Origin: an uncultured bacterium
GTDB taxonomy: Bacteria > Verrucomicrobiota > Lentisphaeria > Victivallales > UBA1829
Reading direction: 5' to 3'
Assembly (NCBI GenBank): GCA_949292215.1
Contig: CASEYW010000093.1
Coordinates: 124,001-188,000 of the forward strand
Length of the DNA: 64,000 bases
Shown in pieces: positions 1-9,600 of the stretch (positions are counted from its first letter, which is position 1; each line of letters opens with the position of its first letter). The position numbers were made by a program, and so were the translations under genes. The notes below the pieces were generated by a model. The model did no database searches. It was not told where the DNA came from and saw only the letters and a program-made list of their open reading frames with translations.

Positions 1-1095
1 CCGGTTCAGGAGTTCGGCGAATGCGCTGATCGTCTTGCCGGTATAGTGGGTTCCCACCCCCGGAATAATCACAACCAGCGTCTTTTTTTCGGATTTTTCC
101 CAGAAACGGTAGCGCAGTTTCGGCAGGTCTTCGGAAAAACGAATGCTGCGTGTGGAGGCCTCCGAAATAAAATCGGTATTCCAGAGCGAGGTTTTAATCC
201 ACCAGCTCCGGTGATTCTCCTGCATGGAGAACCAGGCGACACGCAGAGTATCGTTTCGTTCGTTTTCCGATTTGTAATACGGGGTAATCTTCCGGATGTC
301 GCCGTTTTCCGGAAGAGCCGCGGGCGTTCTTTCCTCCAGAGTACGGACGAAAGGCTGCTGGTCGCGAAAATCGTTCAGCTGCGTATAGCGCAGAGCCAGC
401 ATCGACATTTTGAACGTTTCATAGACATCCAGACTGCTTTCGGTCAGAGAGTTGTAGGAGTCGTAACTGCGGATTACACGGTTCAGTCCGCTGATCGACT
501 GGGCATAGGGAATGATGAATTTGATATCCAGCAGCGAATCGAACAGAGCACCGACCTGATCGCGGGGATTCGTCGCCGTGGAAACCGGCAGAACAAAGAG
601 GCACCCGGGACCGATTCCCCATGAAGCGAACGCATGTCCCATATTCTCATGACGGCGAGGAAGATCAAACCAGGCATCCGCGGGATCGAAAAGACCGGCA
701 ATGCCGATTGTTGAATTCGTCAGGAAACGCAGGAATTCCGTTCCGCCATACTTCCACTTTGCCTGAAGAAAGCAGCTCACCATGCGACCGGGAAATGCAA
801 GATTATCCGATGCCATGTCGATACGCCGGATGACCTGTTCCGGCAGAATGGAACCATACACCCAGGAAATCGGACAAACAAGATACTGCATCAGGACATC
901 GTTCACTGCAAACATGGAACGGTTGAACGGCTCAATCGGATCATCCCCGCCGAGTTCCTCCGTAACTTCCGCCATCGTCCATTCCTGTCCTGCGGGATGA
1001 GTTTCCGGTGCGGAAAAATCCGGTTTGGTTGCGCAGGCGGAGAACAGCATCATCAGGCCGGCGGCGAATAGAATTGCGAACCACTTTTGTTTCAT
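1..1095 (-). CDS. MlaA/VacJ-type lipoprotein fused to an alpha/beta-hydrolase-like region (3' end beyond window)
   Basis: Reading down from the ATG at 1095 gives a signal peptide with a lipobox (LFSAC) followed by an MlaA-like region: DPIEPFNRSMFAVND, then NSTIGIAGLFDPAD and the HENMGHAFASWGIGPG signature. MlaA is the outer-membrane lipoprotein of the Mla system that removes phospholipid from the outer leaflet. The same frame continues without a stop past the usual MlaA length and enters a stretch ending in TLVVIIPGVGTHYTGK (about residues 336-355), which resembles the first strand and oxyanion region of an alpha/beta hydrolase. The frame is still open at position 1, so the catalytic part is not visible. 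It is the last visible gene of an operon, 14 bp after coaB. The MlaA call is firm; the hydrolase call rests on a short segment. Confidence 0.8.
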   Translation of the reverse strand, partial: MKQKWFAILFAAGLMMLFSACATKPDFSAPETHPAGQEWTMAEVTEELGGDDPIEPFNRSMFAVNDVLMQYLVCPISWVYGSILPEQVIRRIDMASDNLAFPGRMVSCFLQAKWKYGGTEFLRFLTNSTIGIAGLFDPADAWFDLPRRHENMGHAFASWGIGPGCLFVLPVSTATNPRDQVGALFDSLLDIKFIIPYAQSISGLNRVIRSYDSYNSLTESSLDVYETFKMSMLALRYTQLNDFRDQQPFVRTLEERTPAALPENGDIRKITPYYKSENERNDTLRVAWFSMQENHRSWWIKTSLWNTDFISEASTRSIRFSEDLPKLRYRFWEKSEKKTLVVIIPGVGTHYTGKTISAFAELLNR

Positions 1096-1109
1096 ATCTC
1101 CTCCCACAT

Positions 1110-1742
1110 TCACAAAGGAAGGATTCTTTCCAGAATCCGTTCCGCGATTCGATCCTTGGAATCCAGAGGCAGAACGAACTTCTCCCCCTGCCGCGAAAAC
1201 AGGACCACGGCATTGGTCTCCGATTCAAATCCCTCGCCGGGAATGCCGACCCGGTTTGCCGCGATCCAGTCCAGATTTTTCCGTTTCAATTTGTCAAGAG
1301 CATACGTTTCAACCGAATCGGTTTCCGCCGCGAATCCGACAAGGATCTGATTCTCCCGTTTCATCCGTCCCAGGGAAAGAAGGACATCCTCCGTCGGTTC
1401 AAGCTCAAGGATCATCCGATCCGTCTTTTTTTTGAGTTTCCGGTCCGCAGTCATCACAGGGCGGTAGTCTGCGACTGCGGCACACATGATGATGCAGTCC
1501 GAGTTCACTGCCTCGCGCTTCATAGCATCCGCCATCTCCGCGGCAGTTTCAACTCGGATAAATCCGGTCACTCCCTCCGGCGGCATCAGAGAGACGGGGC
1601 CTGAAACAAGCACCGTCTCCAGTCCGCGCTTCACGGCGGCGGCCGCAAGCGCATATCCCATACGGCCCGTCGAACGGTTCGAAATGAAACGAACCGGATC
1701 AATCGCTTCCCGAGTCGGTCCGGCGCTGACAACAATCCTCAT
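1110..1742 (-). CDS. coaB: Stand-alone phosphopantothenate-cysteine ligase (CoaB domain)
   Basis: This 210-residue protein corresponds to the C-terminal half of CoaBC, which joins cysteine to 4'-phosphopantothenate in coenzyme A synthesis. Visible family features are the N-terminal SAGPTREAIDPVRFISN segment, STGRMGYALA, the AAVADYRP motif near residue 80 and the KLKKK segment that follows, and VGFAAET. No CoaC flavoprotein half is present, so decarboxylation must be encoded elsewhere. The ATG at 1742 is chosen because the protein family begins exactly at MRIVVSAGPTRE; the longer frame upstream encodes unrelated sequence. The start overlaps the nadK stop by an ATGA junction, which indicates translational coupling. 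Confidence 0.9.
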   Translation of the reverse strand: MRIVVSAGPTREAIDPVRFISNRSTGRMGYALAAAAVKRGLETVLVSGPVSLMPPEGVTGFIRVETAAEMADAMKREAVNSDCIIMCAAVADYRPVMTADRKLKKKTDRMILELEPTEDVLLSLGRMKRENQILVGFAAETDSVETYALDKLKRKNLDWIAANRVGIPGEGFESETNAVVLFSRQGEKFVLPLDSKDRIAERILERILPL

Positions 1743-2497
1743 TTCGGATCCTCCGGAGTGAAAATGGAACGCCGGTACCGGTGGCGAAGACGACGGCAAA
1801 CCGGACACATGAAGACATCCAGACCGAGAAACTCCGACGCATCCTCCGAAAGACGGATCACACACTCATCACCGACATTCATCGGTTCCGGCAAACGGAA
1901 GTTGTCCGCAACGATCTCCCCGGGCCCCCGGTTGATCTTCACCCGGATCACCGAACTCTCCGGCAGGATCAGATGATTCACCAGTTCCGTGCTGTTGCTG
2001 AAGGCAAGCCCGATCCCGACCCGGAACACACTGTGCGTAATACTTCGGAAATATGCAGTCGAACCGTGGACTGTCGCCACACCCACGCCGTCCCCGACGA
2101 TCTCATGAGAATAGAGTTCCCCGTCGATCCAGATCTTATAGCGGAGTGCCGAGGCGTTGTTCCTGTTATGAATGAAAATATCGTTCATCGCGTAAAGGAC
2201 GTTCTCTCCGAAGCGCCCCTCAAGACGGAAAAGACGGGAACGCTTGAGTTTTCCCGCAAAAAACTGTTCGAGCTGTCCATCGACCGCATGTTTGTGACAG
2301 AGCGGAGCTGTTTCGACATCGCGGATCGGATATTTCAGAATCCTCGGATATTCCCGCTCGGCCTCCAGCAGAGTTCCATCGCCGCCGTAGGCGAGAATCA
2401 TATCTGCGTCGGCGGGATCGTCGCAGAGAATGACCTTCCGGAGTTCCAGTTTTTTCCTGAGTTCGGCGGAATTCCGTCCGATCACAGCCAGTTTCAT
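1739..2497 (-). CDS. nadK: NAD(+)/NADH kinase
   Basis: This 252-residue protein phosphorylates NAD to NADP. It carries the GGDGTLLEA motif near residue 40 (catalytic Asp in GGDG), NDIFIHN (the usual NE/D motif) and a GDGVGVATVHGSTAY segment matching the conserved GDG...GSTAY loop. The sequence after GSTAY diverges from the usual SLSAGGP pattern, so it is a divergent member. The C-terminus has an unusual CPVC pair. The ATG at 2497 follows a weak GGAAAG site; the longer upstream frame has no family similarity and is rejected. It lies 38 bp after trmH and overlaps coaB by 4 bp. Confidence 0.87.
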   Translation of the reverse strand: MKLAVIGRNSAELRKKLELRKVILCDDPADADMILAYGGDGTLLEAEREYPRILKYPIRDVETAPLCHKHAVDGQLEQFFAGKLKRSRLFRLEGRFGENVLYAMNDIFIHNRNNASALRYKIWIDGELYSHEIVGDGVGVATVHGSTAYFRSITHSVFRVGIGLAFSNSTELVNHLILPESSVIRVKINRGPGEIVADNFRLPEPMNVGDECVIRLSEDASEFLGLDVFMCPVCRRLRHRYRRSIFTPEDPK

Positions 2498-2535
2498 TGG
2501 AGAACCACTCTTTCCGTATGGAGAATCGGCCCCAG

Positions 2536-3012
2536 TCAGCATTTTTCTCTTCCTTTCGCCACAATCATGTACAGTACCACGGCGGCACAGTTTCCGACAT
2601 TGATCGAAACCTTTGTCCCGAACATCGGCAGAGAAACGAAGCCGTCGCAGAGTGCCAGAGCCTCCTCCGACACGCCGAGCGCCTCGTTGCCGAACACCAG
2701 CGCGATCTTCTCCGGATACGCATACGACCACGCATCGACCGCCCCGGGAACGGTCTCCACAGCAAGCGCATGACAGCCTTCCCGTTTCAGTTCCGCCACG
2801 GCATCCGCGGCAGTCGGAAAGGATCGGAAAGGAACCGTTTTGTCAGCGCCCATTGCCGTTTTCACCAGCTTCGGATGCGGCGGTGCCGCAGTATATCCGC
2901 AACAAAGCACCTCGGAAGCCCCCACGGCATCCGCAAGACGGAAAATGTTACCGACATTATGCGCACTGCGGAGACGATCCAGAACAATATGAATCTCCGG
3001 AATCCGCGCCAT
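2536..3012 (-). CDS. TrmH/SpoU-family RNA 2'-O-ribose methyltransferase
   Basis: This 158-residue protein is a minimal SPOUT methyltransferase without an RNA-binding extension. It shows motif 1 (RSAHNVGNIFRLADA), motif 2 (ALVFGNEALGVS) and motif 3 (SLPMFGTKVSINVGNCAAVVLY), which build the trefoil-knot AdoMet site. Family members methylate a ribose 2'-OH in tRNA or rRNA; the exact target cannot be read from sequence. The ATG at 3012 is preferred over the longer frame because homology begins at ARIPEIHIVLD and the upstream codons overlap the helicase tail. It begins 5 bp after the helicase stop. Confidence 0.88.
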   Translation of the reverse strand: MARIPEIHIVLDRLRSAHNVGNIFRLADAVGASEVLCCGYTAAPPHPKLVKTAMGADKTVPFRSFPTAADAVAELKREGCHALAVETVPGAVDAWSYAYPEKIALVFGNEALGVSEEALALCDGFVSLPMFGTKVSINVGNCAAVVLYMIVAKGREKC

Positions 3013-3017
3013 TGTAC

Positions 3018-4574
3018 TCAACGCCTTCCCCGTCCGCCGGAACGTCCGCCGGAACGTCCGCCGTGATCCGAACGGGGCCGTGATGCACGTTTCAGCGGAT
3101 GAACCCGTTCCGGCAGAACGAAACACTCCTCTTCCGGCTGGATCGTCACCGCCTTGATCCCGGCGTACTCTTCAATCGCGGGCAGATAATACGCACCGAA
3201 TTCGCAGACGAATGTGATCGACTTGCCATGCTTTCCCGCCCGGCCGGTGCGCCCAATCCGATGAACGTAGTCCTCCGCCTGTTCAGGAACGTCATAATTT
3301 ACCACATGCGAGATGCCGTCAACATGGATTCCGCGGGCGGCGACATCCGTTGCCACAATCACCTTGCACTGTCCGCTCTTGAAGCGTTCGAGAATCCGGA
3401 TGCGCTTGTTCTGGGCAATATCGCCGGAAAGCTGCTCGCAGTCGACGCCATAAGAAACAAGCTGTTCGGCGAGTTCCGCATTTTTATGTTTCCAGTTTCC
3501 AAAGATGATCATCCGCTCGATCTCCTCGTGCTTCAGAAGCCAGAGAAGAACCGGTAGTTTCTGATCGCCCGAGACAGCATAAAAGGTCTGTTCGATCAGG
3601 TCCGTCACCACATGTTCCGGTTCGGCTTCCACGGAAACGGGTTCGACGAGCCAGCGATCAACAAGCCGCAGGATCTCAGGTTCCAGAGTCGCGCTGAACA
3701 GCATGGTCTGCCTCTTTCCGGCGGGCGGCAGTTTGGCGACGATCCGGCGGACATCCGGAATGAATCCCATATCCAGCATACGGTCCGCCTCATCAATCAC
3801 CAGCACCTCCGTTTCGGAGAGGTCGAGATAGCCGCCGGAAGCATAGTCCAGAATCCGCCCCGGAGTTCCGGCAAGGATATCAACATGATCGCGAATGGAA
3901 TCTCGCTGCTCCTTGTAATCCATGCCGCCGAATATGGCTTTGCAGTAGAGCCCGGTATATTTGCCGAGTTCGTTTGCATCCTTTTCAATCTGAAGCGCGA
4001 GTTCGCGGGTGGGCTCAAGCACCAGCACACGGCAGGAGCCGGGCTTCCGTTCCGGTTTCGGATTCCGCAGCAGACGCGTCATGGCGGCAGTCAGGAACGC
4101 TGCGGTTTTTCCGGTACCGGTCTGCGCCTTTGCCGCAAGATCCTTTCCTTCCAGCGCATAAGGAATCGCCTTTTCCTGAATCACGGAGCAGTACTTGAAA
4201 CCAAGCTGCTGGGTCCCGGCGAGTATTTCCGGAGCAAGAGGAAAATCGCAGAATCTCTTTTTCCCTTCAACCGGTTCAATCTCAATGAGTTCCGGCATCG
4301 GAAGCGCCTTCGGTGGAGAAAACGTCTTCTTCGCCTGTTTCATCTGCGGCGTCTTTTTCGGTTTGGAGGAATTAGCGTTTTTCGGAGAATTCTTCCGCCC
4401 CTGTTCTTTCCGGGCGGGAACGGAATCCAGGCGGGACCGTTCCTTCTGACGGCGGCGCGACGCTTCCTTCCCTTTGCTGGACAGTTCCTTGCGAATGGAG
4501 GAATTCACCAGACTCTTCCTTGATTTGTTCAGCCGGAGAGCGCCTTTGACAATGGAAATTAATTTTCTAAACAC
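3018..4574 (-). CDS. DEAD-box RNA helicase, RhlB/RhlE type
   Basis: This 518-residue ATP-dependent RNA helicase has all core motifs: AKAQTGTGKT (about residues 148-157), PTREL, GG, TPGR, DEAD in VIDEADRML, SAT, and the C-terminal ATDVAARGIH and HRIGRTGRAG. The stretch LSGDIAQNKRIRILERFKSG is close to the RhlB branch. An N-terminal basic Lys/Arg/Ser-rich extension of about 95 residues and a short GGRSGGRSGGRGRR tail are probably RNA-binding. The track start is GTG at 4574 with no clear Shine-Dalgarno, so the exact start is uncertain. It leads the operon that continues through trmH, nadK, coaB and mlaA. Confidence 0.9.
   Translation of the reverse strand: MFRKLISIVKGALRLNKSRKSLVNSSIRKELSSKGKEASRRRQKERSRLDSVPARKEQGRKNSPKNANSSKPKKTPQMKQAKKTFSPPKALPMPELIEIEPVEGKKRFCDFPLAPEILAGTQQLGFKYCSVIQEKAIPYALEGKDLAAKAQTGTGKTAAFLTAAMTRLLRNPKPERKPGSCRVLVLEPTRELALQIEKDANELGKYTGLYCKAIFGGMDYKEQRDSIRDHVDILAGTPGRILDYASGGYLDLSETEVLVIDEADRMLDMGFIPDVRRIVAKLPPAGKRQTMLFSATLEPEILRLVDRWLVEPVSVEAEPEHVVTDLIEQTFYAVSGDQKLPVLLWLLKHEEIERMIIFGNWKHKNAELAEQLVSYGVDCEQLSGDIAQNKRIRILERFKSGQCKVIVATDVAARGIHVDGISHVVNYDVPEQAEDYVHRIGRTGRAGKHGKSITFVCEFGAYYLPAIEEYAGIKAVTIQPEEECFVLPERVHPLKRASRPRSDHGGRSGGRSGGRGRR
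3031..3063 (-). repeat. 12-bp tandem repeat encoding the helicase GGRS tail
   Basis: The 12-mer CGTCCGCCGGAA (plus strand) occurs about 2.75 times in a row and encodes the repeated GGRS tetrapeptide at the helicase C-terminus. Such repeats can change copy number by slippage, which here would lengthen or shorten the basic RGG-like tail without breaking the frame. Confidence 0.85.
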
Positions 4575-4899
4575 TTCGACAATCGATTCGGTTTTGCTGT
4601 TTCACTTTCTGTATTTTTACAAATACAACACGGACCTGACTTTCCTTTTGATATCCATTCATAAAGTCATTGTAAAAATATACCTTCTCAACGCAAAAAC
4701 TTCAAGCAGAAAAAGAAACAACTTGAAAACGGATTGCCGGAAAATCGCCACTCTTCCCCATTCTTCCCCGCCCCCGTCTCCAGACCACAGCCCCCACCCC
4801 TGAATTTTCTCTTTTTTTCCGCTCCCCCTCTTGACAAAAATCATATTTTATATTATAATACATCAAAGATGCTAACAAATGCTAAATGAATAATACAAT
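4575..4899. promoter_or_regulatory. Divergent intergenic region with a perfect consensus sigma70 promoter and a 7-bp direct repeat
   Basis: On the plus strand TTGACA (4831-4836) is followed after 17 bp by TATAAT (4854-4859), a perfect consensus promoter for the GntR-type gene at 4900. Just downstream, around the expected transcription start, ATGCTAA occurs twice (4869-4875 and 4879-4885) in a 10-bp period, a candidate autoregulatory operator. A pyrimidine-rich tract lies at about 4751-4800. No clear promoter was picked for the minus-strand helicase operon. I see no gene here. Confidence 0.75.
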
Positions 4900-5946
4900 A
4901 TGCCACAAGCAGAATCCAGTGTTTCGGAATATATCAGAATCCGTCGCTACGTTCTGACGCTGATCCAGAAAGCGGAAGGAAAAGAGGTGCCTCTGCCGTC
5001 GATTCTGGAGCTGTCGAAGCTGTTTCAGGTGAGCCGTCCCACGGTCAGCCGGGCGATGAAGGCTCTGACGGAAGAAGGATATGTCATCGGCAGACGCGGG
5101 ATCGGTTCCTTTGCCAATCCGGCGGAACGCCCGTATTATCTGGGCTCCCAGCCGACCGTCGGACTGCTGAACGGAGACGGCAGATGCGTCCATTTTGACA
5201 AGTACCTCAGCCGCATCTACTCCCATCTGATGATGGAAGCGACAGCCCTTCCGGCGCTTGTTCACCAGGTATCTCTGACATCCGGCAATCCGGACACCAT
5301 GTTCCAGGAGATCCGGAATGAACAGCTGGATGTCCTGATCTGGCTGGGAATCAATTCCCCGAAGGAGAATGAGGTGCGCGCGCGCCTGATCGACTCCGGC
5401 CTGCCAGTGATTTCCACGGAAAACACCTGCGGTCCGGACGGGTTCGCAACGGTCCGTCTGGGACTCCGGGAACTCGGTTATGAGTGCGGGAAGCAGCTGA
5501 TTGCGGAAGGCAGGAAAAATCTGGTCTTCCTCCCCGCCTCCAGAGGATGGGCTCGTCCGCTTCCCGGAATCTGCAAAGCATACGAGGAAGCCGGGATTCC
5601 TCTGAACCGGAATCTCTTTCTGGAAAATGTTCAGACCTGTCTGGAGGATTTCCGGAAACTTCTGGCGTTCGGCGTACCGGTCGATGCGGTATTCAATGCT
5701 CTCTACATTCAGAACGAAGTGTCGGACATTCTGCGTGAATTCCACATTGACCTCCGCGAACAGTGCCGTCTGATCCAGAGCAATCTCTGCATTTCCGAAT
5801 CGGAAGAGTTCCACGGCTTTTCTTTCGATTTTGCGTTTCAGAAACATGCGCAGCAGGTGGCTCTCCTGGTAAAAAAAGCCCTTGAAGGGGCTCCTCTCCC
5901 GGAACAGGGGCTCGTCACAAAACTGAATCTGAATATTATAAAATAG
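4900..5946 (+). CDS. GntR-type DNA-binding domain with LacI-type sugar-binding domain, regulator of cassette A
   Basis: The 348-residue protein begins with a winged helix of GntR type: LPSILELSKLFQVSRPTVSRAMKALTEEGYVIGRRGIGSF, about residues 30-75. A C-terminal region resembles the periplasmic-binding-protein-like effector domain of LacI/AraR regulators (TVGLLNGDG, then DVLIWLGINSP). It is therefore a one-component, probably sugar-responsive regulator. It is transcribed from the perfect promoter at 4831-4859 with a direct repeat at the start site, suggesting autoregulation. The pseudopilin (9 bp downstream) and GH2 gene follow in the same direction and are the likely targets. The effector sugar cannot be read from sequence. 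Confidence 0.85.
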   Translation: MPQAESSVSEYIRIRRYVLTLIQKAEGKEVPLPSILELSKLFQVSRPTVSRAMKALTEEGYVIGRRGIGSFANPAERPYYLGSQPTVGLLNGDGRCVHFDKYLSRIYSHLMMEATALPALVHQVSLTSGNPDTMFQEIRNEQLDVLIWLGINSPKENEVRARLIDSGLPVISTENTCGPDGFATVRLGLRELGYECGKQLIAEGRKNLVFLPASRGWARPLPGICKAYEEAGIPLNRNLFLENVQTCLEDFRKLLAFGVPVDAVFNALYIQNEVSDILREFHIDLREQCRLIQSNLCISESEEFHGFSFDFAFQKHAQQVALLVKKALEGAPLPEQGLVTKLNLNIIK

Positions 5947-5955
5947 GAGGCAACA

Positions 5956-6645
5956 ATGACACATCCGGACGTAAACAGAAAATGGAATTTCTCCTGCTTC
6001 ACATTAATAGAGCTTCTGGTAGTAATTGCGATCATCGCGATCCTTGCGGCGATCCTGCTCCCCGCACTGAACCGCGCCCGGGAAAAGGCGCAGGAGATCA
6101 CCTGTTCCAGCAATGTCAAGCAGATCGGAATCGCCCTGCACAATTACACGGGAGACAACAACGGCAATCTCGTCATAACCAATCCTTATCCGCTTTCGCA
6201 TCCGGCGTGGTACACACTGCTGTACAACGGCAAGTACTGGCAGAGAAATATCTACTGTCCGACGGCGCTGGCCGCCATGACCGCTCCGAAAAACCTCTAC
6301 GTCTACACCAGTTACGGAGCCAACTGCAATTTTCAGATGGGATACGGAAGAAGCGATCCGGCGTACTGGTGCAACATCATCCTGATGGAAAAGGTCAAAC
6401 AGCCGTCGAAGTGCATAGCCTTTGCCGACGGATACGGCAGGGTCTCCTCCAGCGGCTCATTTTCCTGGAACAACACTCTTCTGGATGGCGGAGGCAGCTC
6501 GGAAACCCTGGGACGGTACCATTCCGGAAGAACCCCCGTCTGCTTTCTGGACGGCCATGTGGAATCCCGACAAATTCCACTTGAATTCTCCGGAACGAAC
6601 TGGTATGGTATCCAGGCTTCCACCACCTTCTGGACCGGAAAATAA
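5956..6645 (+). CDS. Pseudopilin-like secreted protein with prepilin N-terminus and H-X9-DG motif (cassette A)
   Basis: This 229-residue protein has a type IV prepilin/type II secretion N-terminus ([24 protein letters not shown], about residues 16-39). The conserved Glu lies five residues into the processed protein. It then has the helix-cap segment [20 protein letters not shown]. The rest is a globular domain ending in [12 protein letters not shown], the H-X9-DG motif of the Planctomycetes/Lentisphaerae pseudopilin families. A prepilin peptidase would cleave and methylate it. An AGGAGG site precedes the ATG. It sits between the regulator and the GH2 gene. Its role (substrate capture, surface display or secretion pseudopilus) is not established. 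Confidence 0.87.
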   Translation: MTHPDVNRKWNFSCFTLIELLVVIAIIAILAAILLPALNRAREKAQEITCSSNVKQIGIALHNYTGDNNGNLVITNPYPLSHPAWYTLLYNGKYWQRNIYCPTALAAMTAPKNLYVYTSYGANCNFQMGYGRSDPAYWCNIILMEKVKQPSKCIAFADGYGRVSSSGSFSWNNTLLDGGGSSETLGRYHSGRTPVCFLDGHVESRQIPLEFSGTNWYGIQASTTFWTGK

Positions 6646-6672
6646 ATCATTATTTACATGAAAGGACTTTCT

Positions 6673-9600
6673 ATGAACAGACCCCTGCTTGCCCTGACCG
6701 GTATTCTGGCGGGATTCTCACTTCTGCTGCCCGCAGCCGTCCCCGCTCCGGAAACGTACAATCCGGATCTGACGAAATCGGATATCTATCTGCCGCATTT
6801 GAAGCGGACCCCGCTCTCCGGCTGGTGGAAGGTGAAAAAGGTCTCCTCCGATCGTAAAAATCATTTGGACGACGAAGGAACCCGGAAACAGTATTACGCT
6901 CCAGACTTCGATGATTCCGCATGGCAGCGCGATCTCGTCCCCAATGACATTCATGTACCCTTTCTGATCAAACTGCCGAAAGTCACGGACTGGAACGGCA
7001 TGTGGACCGCTCTGCCGCGAACCGTTCGCGAATGGGGCGGCGTCGCCTGGTTCCGCAGGACCTTCCAGGCTCCGCAGATGAAACAGGGTGAACGGGCAGT
7101 CCTGACCTTTGAAGAAGTTGCCGGAGATTTCACGCTCTACATCAACGGAAAAAAAGCAGGCACCGGTACTCCGTATTATCCGCCCGTGGACTACAAGGGA
7201 GGACACATTCCTCAGTGTTTCGACATCACACATATGCTCCGGCCAGGGAAAAACACCATTGCCCTGCGTCTGTTTCATAACGGCCATCCGGTCCGCTGGG
7301 GATGGGCGGGAAAAGCCGGAATTCTGGATCTGGTGTATCTTGACATCCGTCCGCCGGCATATACAGCGAACATCCTCGTCACAACGGAGAAAAATCTCAC
7401 GGATGTTCATTTTGACTGTCTCCTCTCCGGTTCGGAGAAAAGCGTCGACACCGATGGATGGACCGGAGAAATCTTCGAATGGAACAGCGGCAAAAAAGCC
7501 GCCGCCGTCCGCTTCGGGAAACGCCGCACGGAAAACGGCATGTCTCTTGTCTCGGGCACCGCACACATGACGAACCCGAAGTTGTGGAGCTGCGAATCGC
7601 CATTCCTTTACGGAATCCGGGTCCGCAACGCGCAGGGGGCAGTAACAGGGGTGCAGCGGTTCGGTGTCCGCAGACTGGAAGTCAGAGACGGCAATTTTGT
7701 TCTGAACGGAAAGCCCGTCATGCTCCGCGGTCTGACCCATGCAAACGATGCGTATGCGCTCTGGCGCCACGGCTGGCTTTACGCGCTCCGGACCAATCAG
7801 AACGACATCTACCGCCGCTACTGGCAGATTCTGGGCGGAGATGCCCATGTCAACCATATCCGCATCCACTCCAGCACGCTAACCCGGCTCCAGTATGACA
7901 TCCTGGATGAGTACGGCATCCTCATCGCCGATGAACTTGCCTATCCAGAAACGGCGATCAAAACGCCGGAACGCGCGGATCAGATCGCCGTCAAAGGCTT
8001 CGACGGAGCATGCGACAAAACGGGAGCGCTCCGTCCGGAATTCCTCCGGAAAACCAAAGAACGCATTTTCAACTCCTATTCGCATCCTTCGATTTGCATG
8101 TACAGTTTCGGAAACGAAATCCGGCAGTATGACGATCCCCGCGTGGAGAAACTCCTTAACAACCTCTACGATCTCTATCATAAAGTCGATCGGCAGCAGC
8201 GCCCGGTCACCAATTCCTCCGGCCGCTTCTGGAAAGACGCCACCAACGTCAAGGAGATGTTCGAGCGCGAAAAATTCGACTATGTCGACACCCACGACTA
8301 CACGGGCAGCATCAACAATTTCCCCCTTGCCTACTGCGAACCGGTCGCACGGAATTTCATCCAGGCGGTCCGCAAATACAGCGGGAAGCAAATGCTTCCG
8401 ATCGTCAACGGGGAAACCGTCTACATGGCGGATCACTATTACGGGGATGTCTTTGACGGCATCTGGAAAAACGAAAACGATCCGCAGCCGGACTGGGACA
8501 AACTCCTTTATATGCTCAACCGCTGGGGCCGGGAACGAAAAGACCAGAGCTTCCTCTCCTATTACTGGGTCCGCAACTGGGGAAGCAAGTGGTACAAGTT
8601 CCGCCGTCCCCTCGGACGCGGCATCTATACGGAACGCATTCTCGAAGCCTACCGCAAATGCTGGCCCGAATATGATGGCTATGAGACGCTCAGCGGGGCC
8701 TACTTCTCCATGAGCAACGCATGGCCCTTCGACCGGATCGAACTGAAAAAGAATGAAGCGTTCCCGTATCTCGCAAGGGTCAACGCACCGACCATCGCGA
8801 TTCCCGACTACATTGCACCGAACCGCTTCACAGGAGAACCGCTCTCGGTCAAAACGACCATTGTCAATAACCGCGAAACGGATCTGGAAGGCATCCGTTT
8901 CGAAGCGGAAATTGAACGCGACGGCAAACGCTGCACGGATTTTTCGCAGGAAATCGGCCCCCTGCCCTCCAACGGGACGAAACTCATCACACTTCAGATG
9001 ACGATGCCGAAGGAACCGGGGAGATACCGGCTGGTTTGGCGCCTCCGCTCCGGAAAAACTCTCCTCAATGAACGGGACCGCGAACTGAATCTCCGGAACC
9101 GCAAGGACGTGTTCCGTCCCATTCAGACAAAGGAAAAAGTGGCCCTCTACGATGCGACATCCGTCTTCGGCGGACTCAAACCGTACAGTACGCTCAAAAC
9201 CCTGAAGGCGTTTGGAGTCGAGCATACCGTCCTGCGCAAACTGGAAAACCTGAACCGGTTCGACGTTCTCATCCTCGGAGGAGACTCCATCGACGGACAG
9301 GTGCAGGAGAATGCAGCCGCCATCCGCGCCTTTGTTGAAAACGGCGGCCGGCTCCTGGTCTTCGAGCAGAGCTTCATCGGACGCATTCCCTTCCTTCCGG
9401 AACTGGAATATGTCCTCGCGGGACCGGGGCAGTTCTCCGAAGTTCTCAAAGCCGACCATCCCGCTCTGAAGGCGCTGAATCAGCAGGATTTCTTCTGCTG
9501 GAACCAGAATGACTGGTCGGTCTACCGCCATTACATCACGCCGATCTCCCGGGCCGCGCTGATGACCGGAGGCGACACCACCCAGTGGGGCTCCGACCAC

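Noticed and set aside
3031-3063. Possible CRISPR-like repeat
   Set aside because: The units are 12 bp in direct tandem without spacers and encode a GGRS tail of the helicase.
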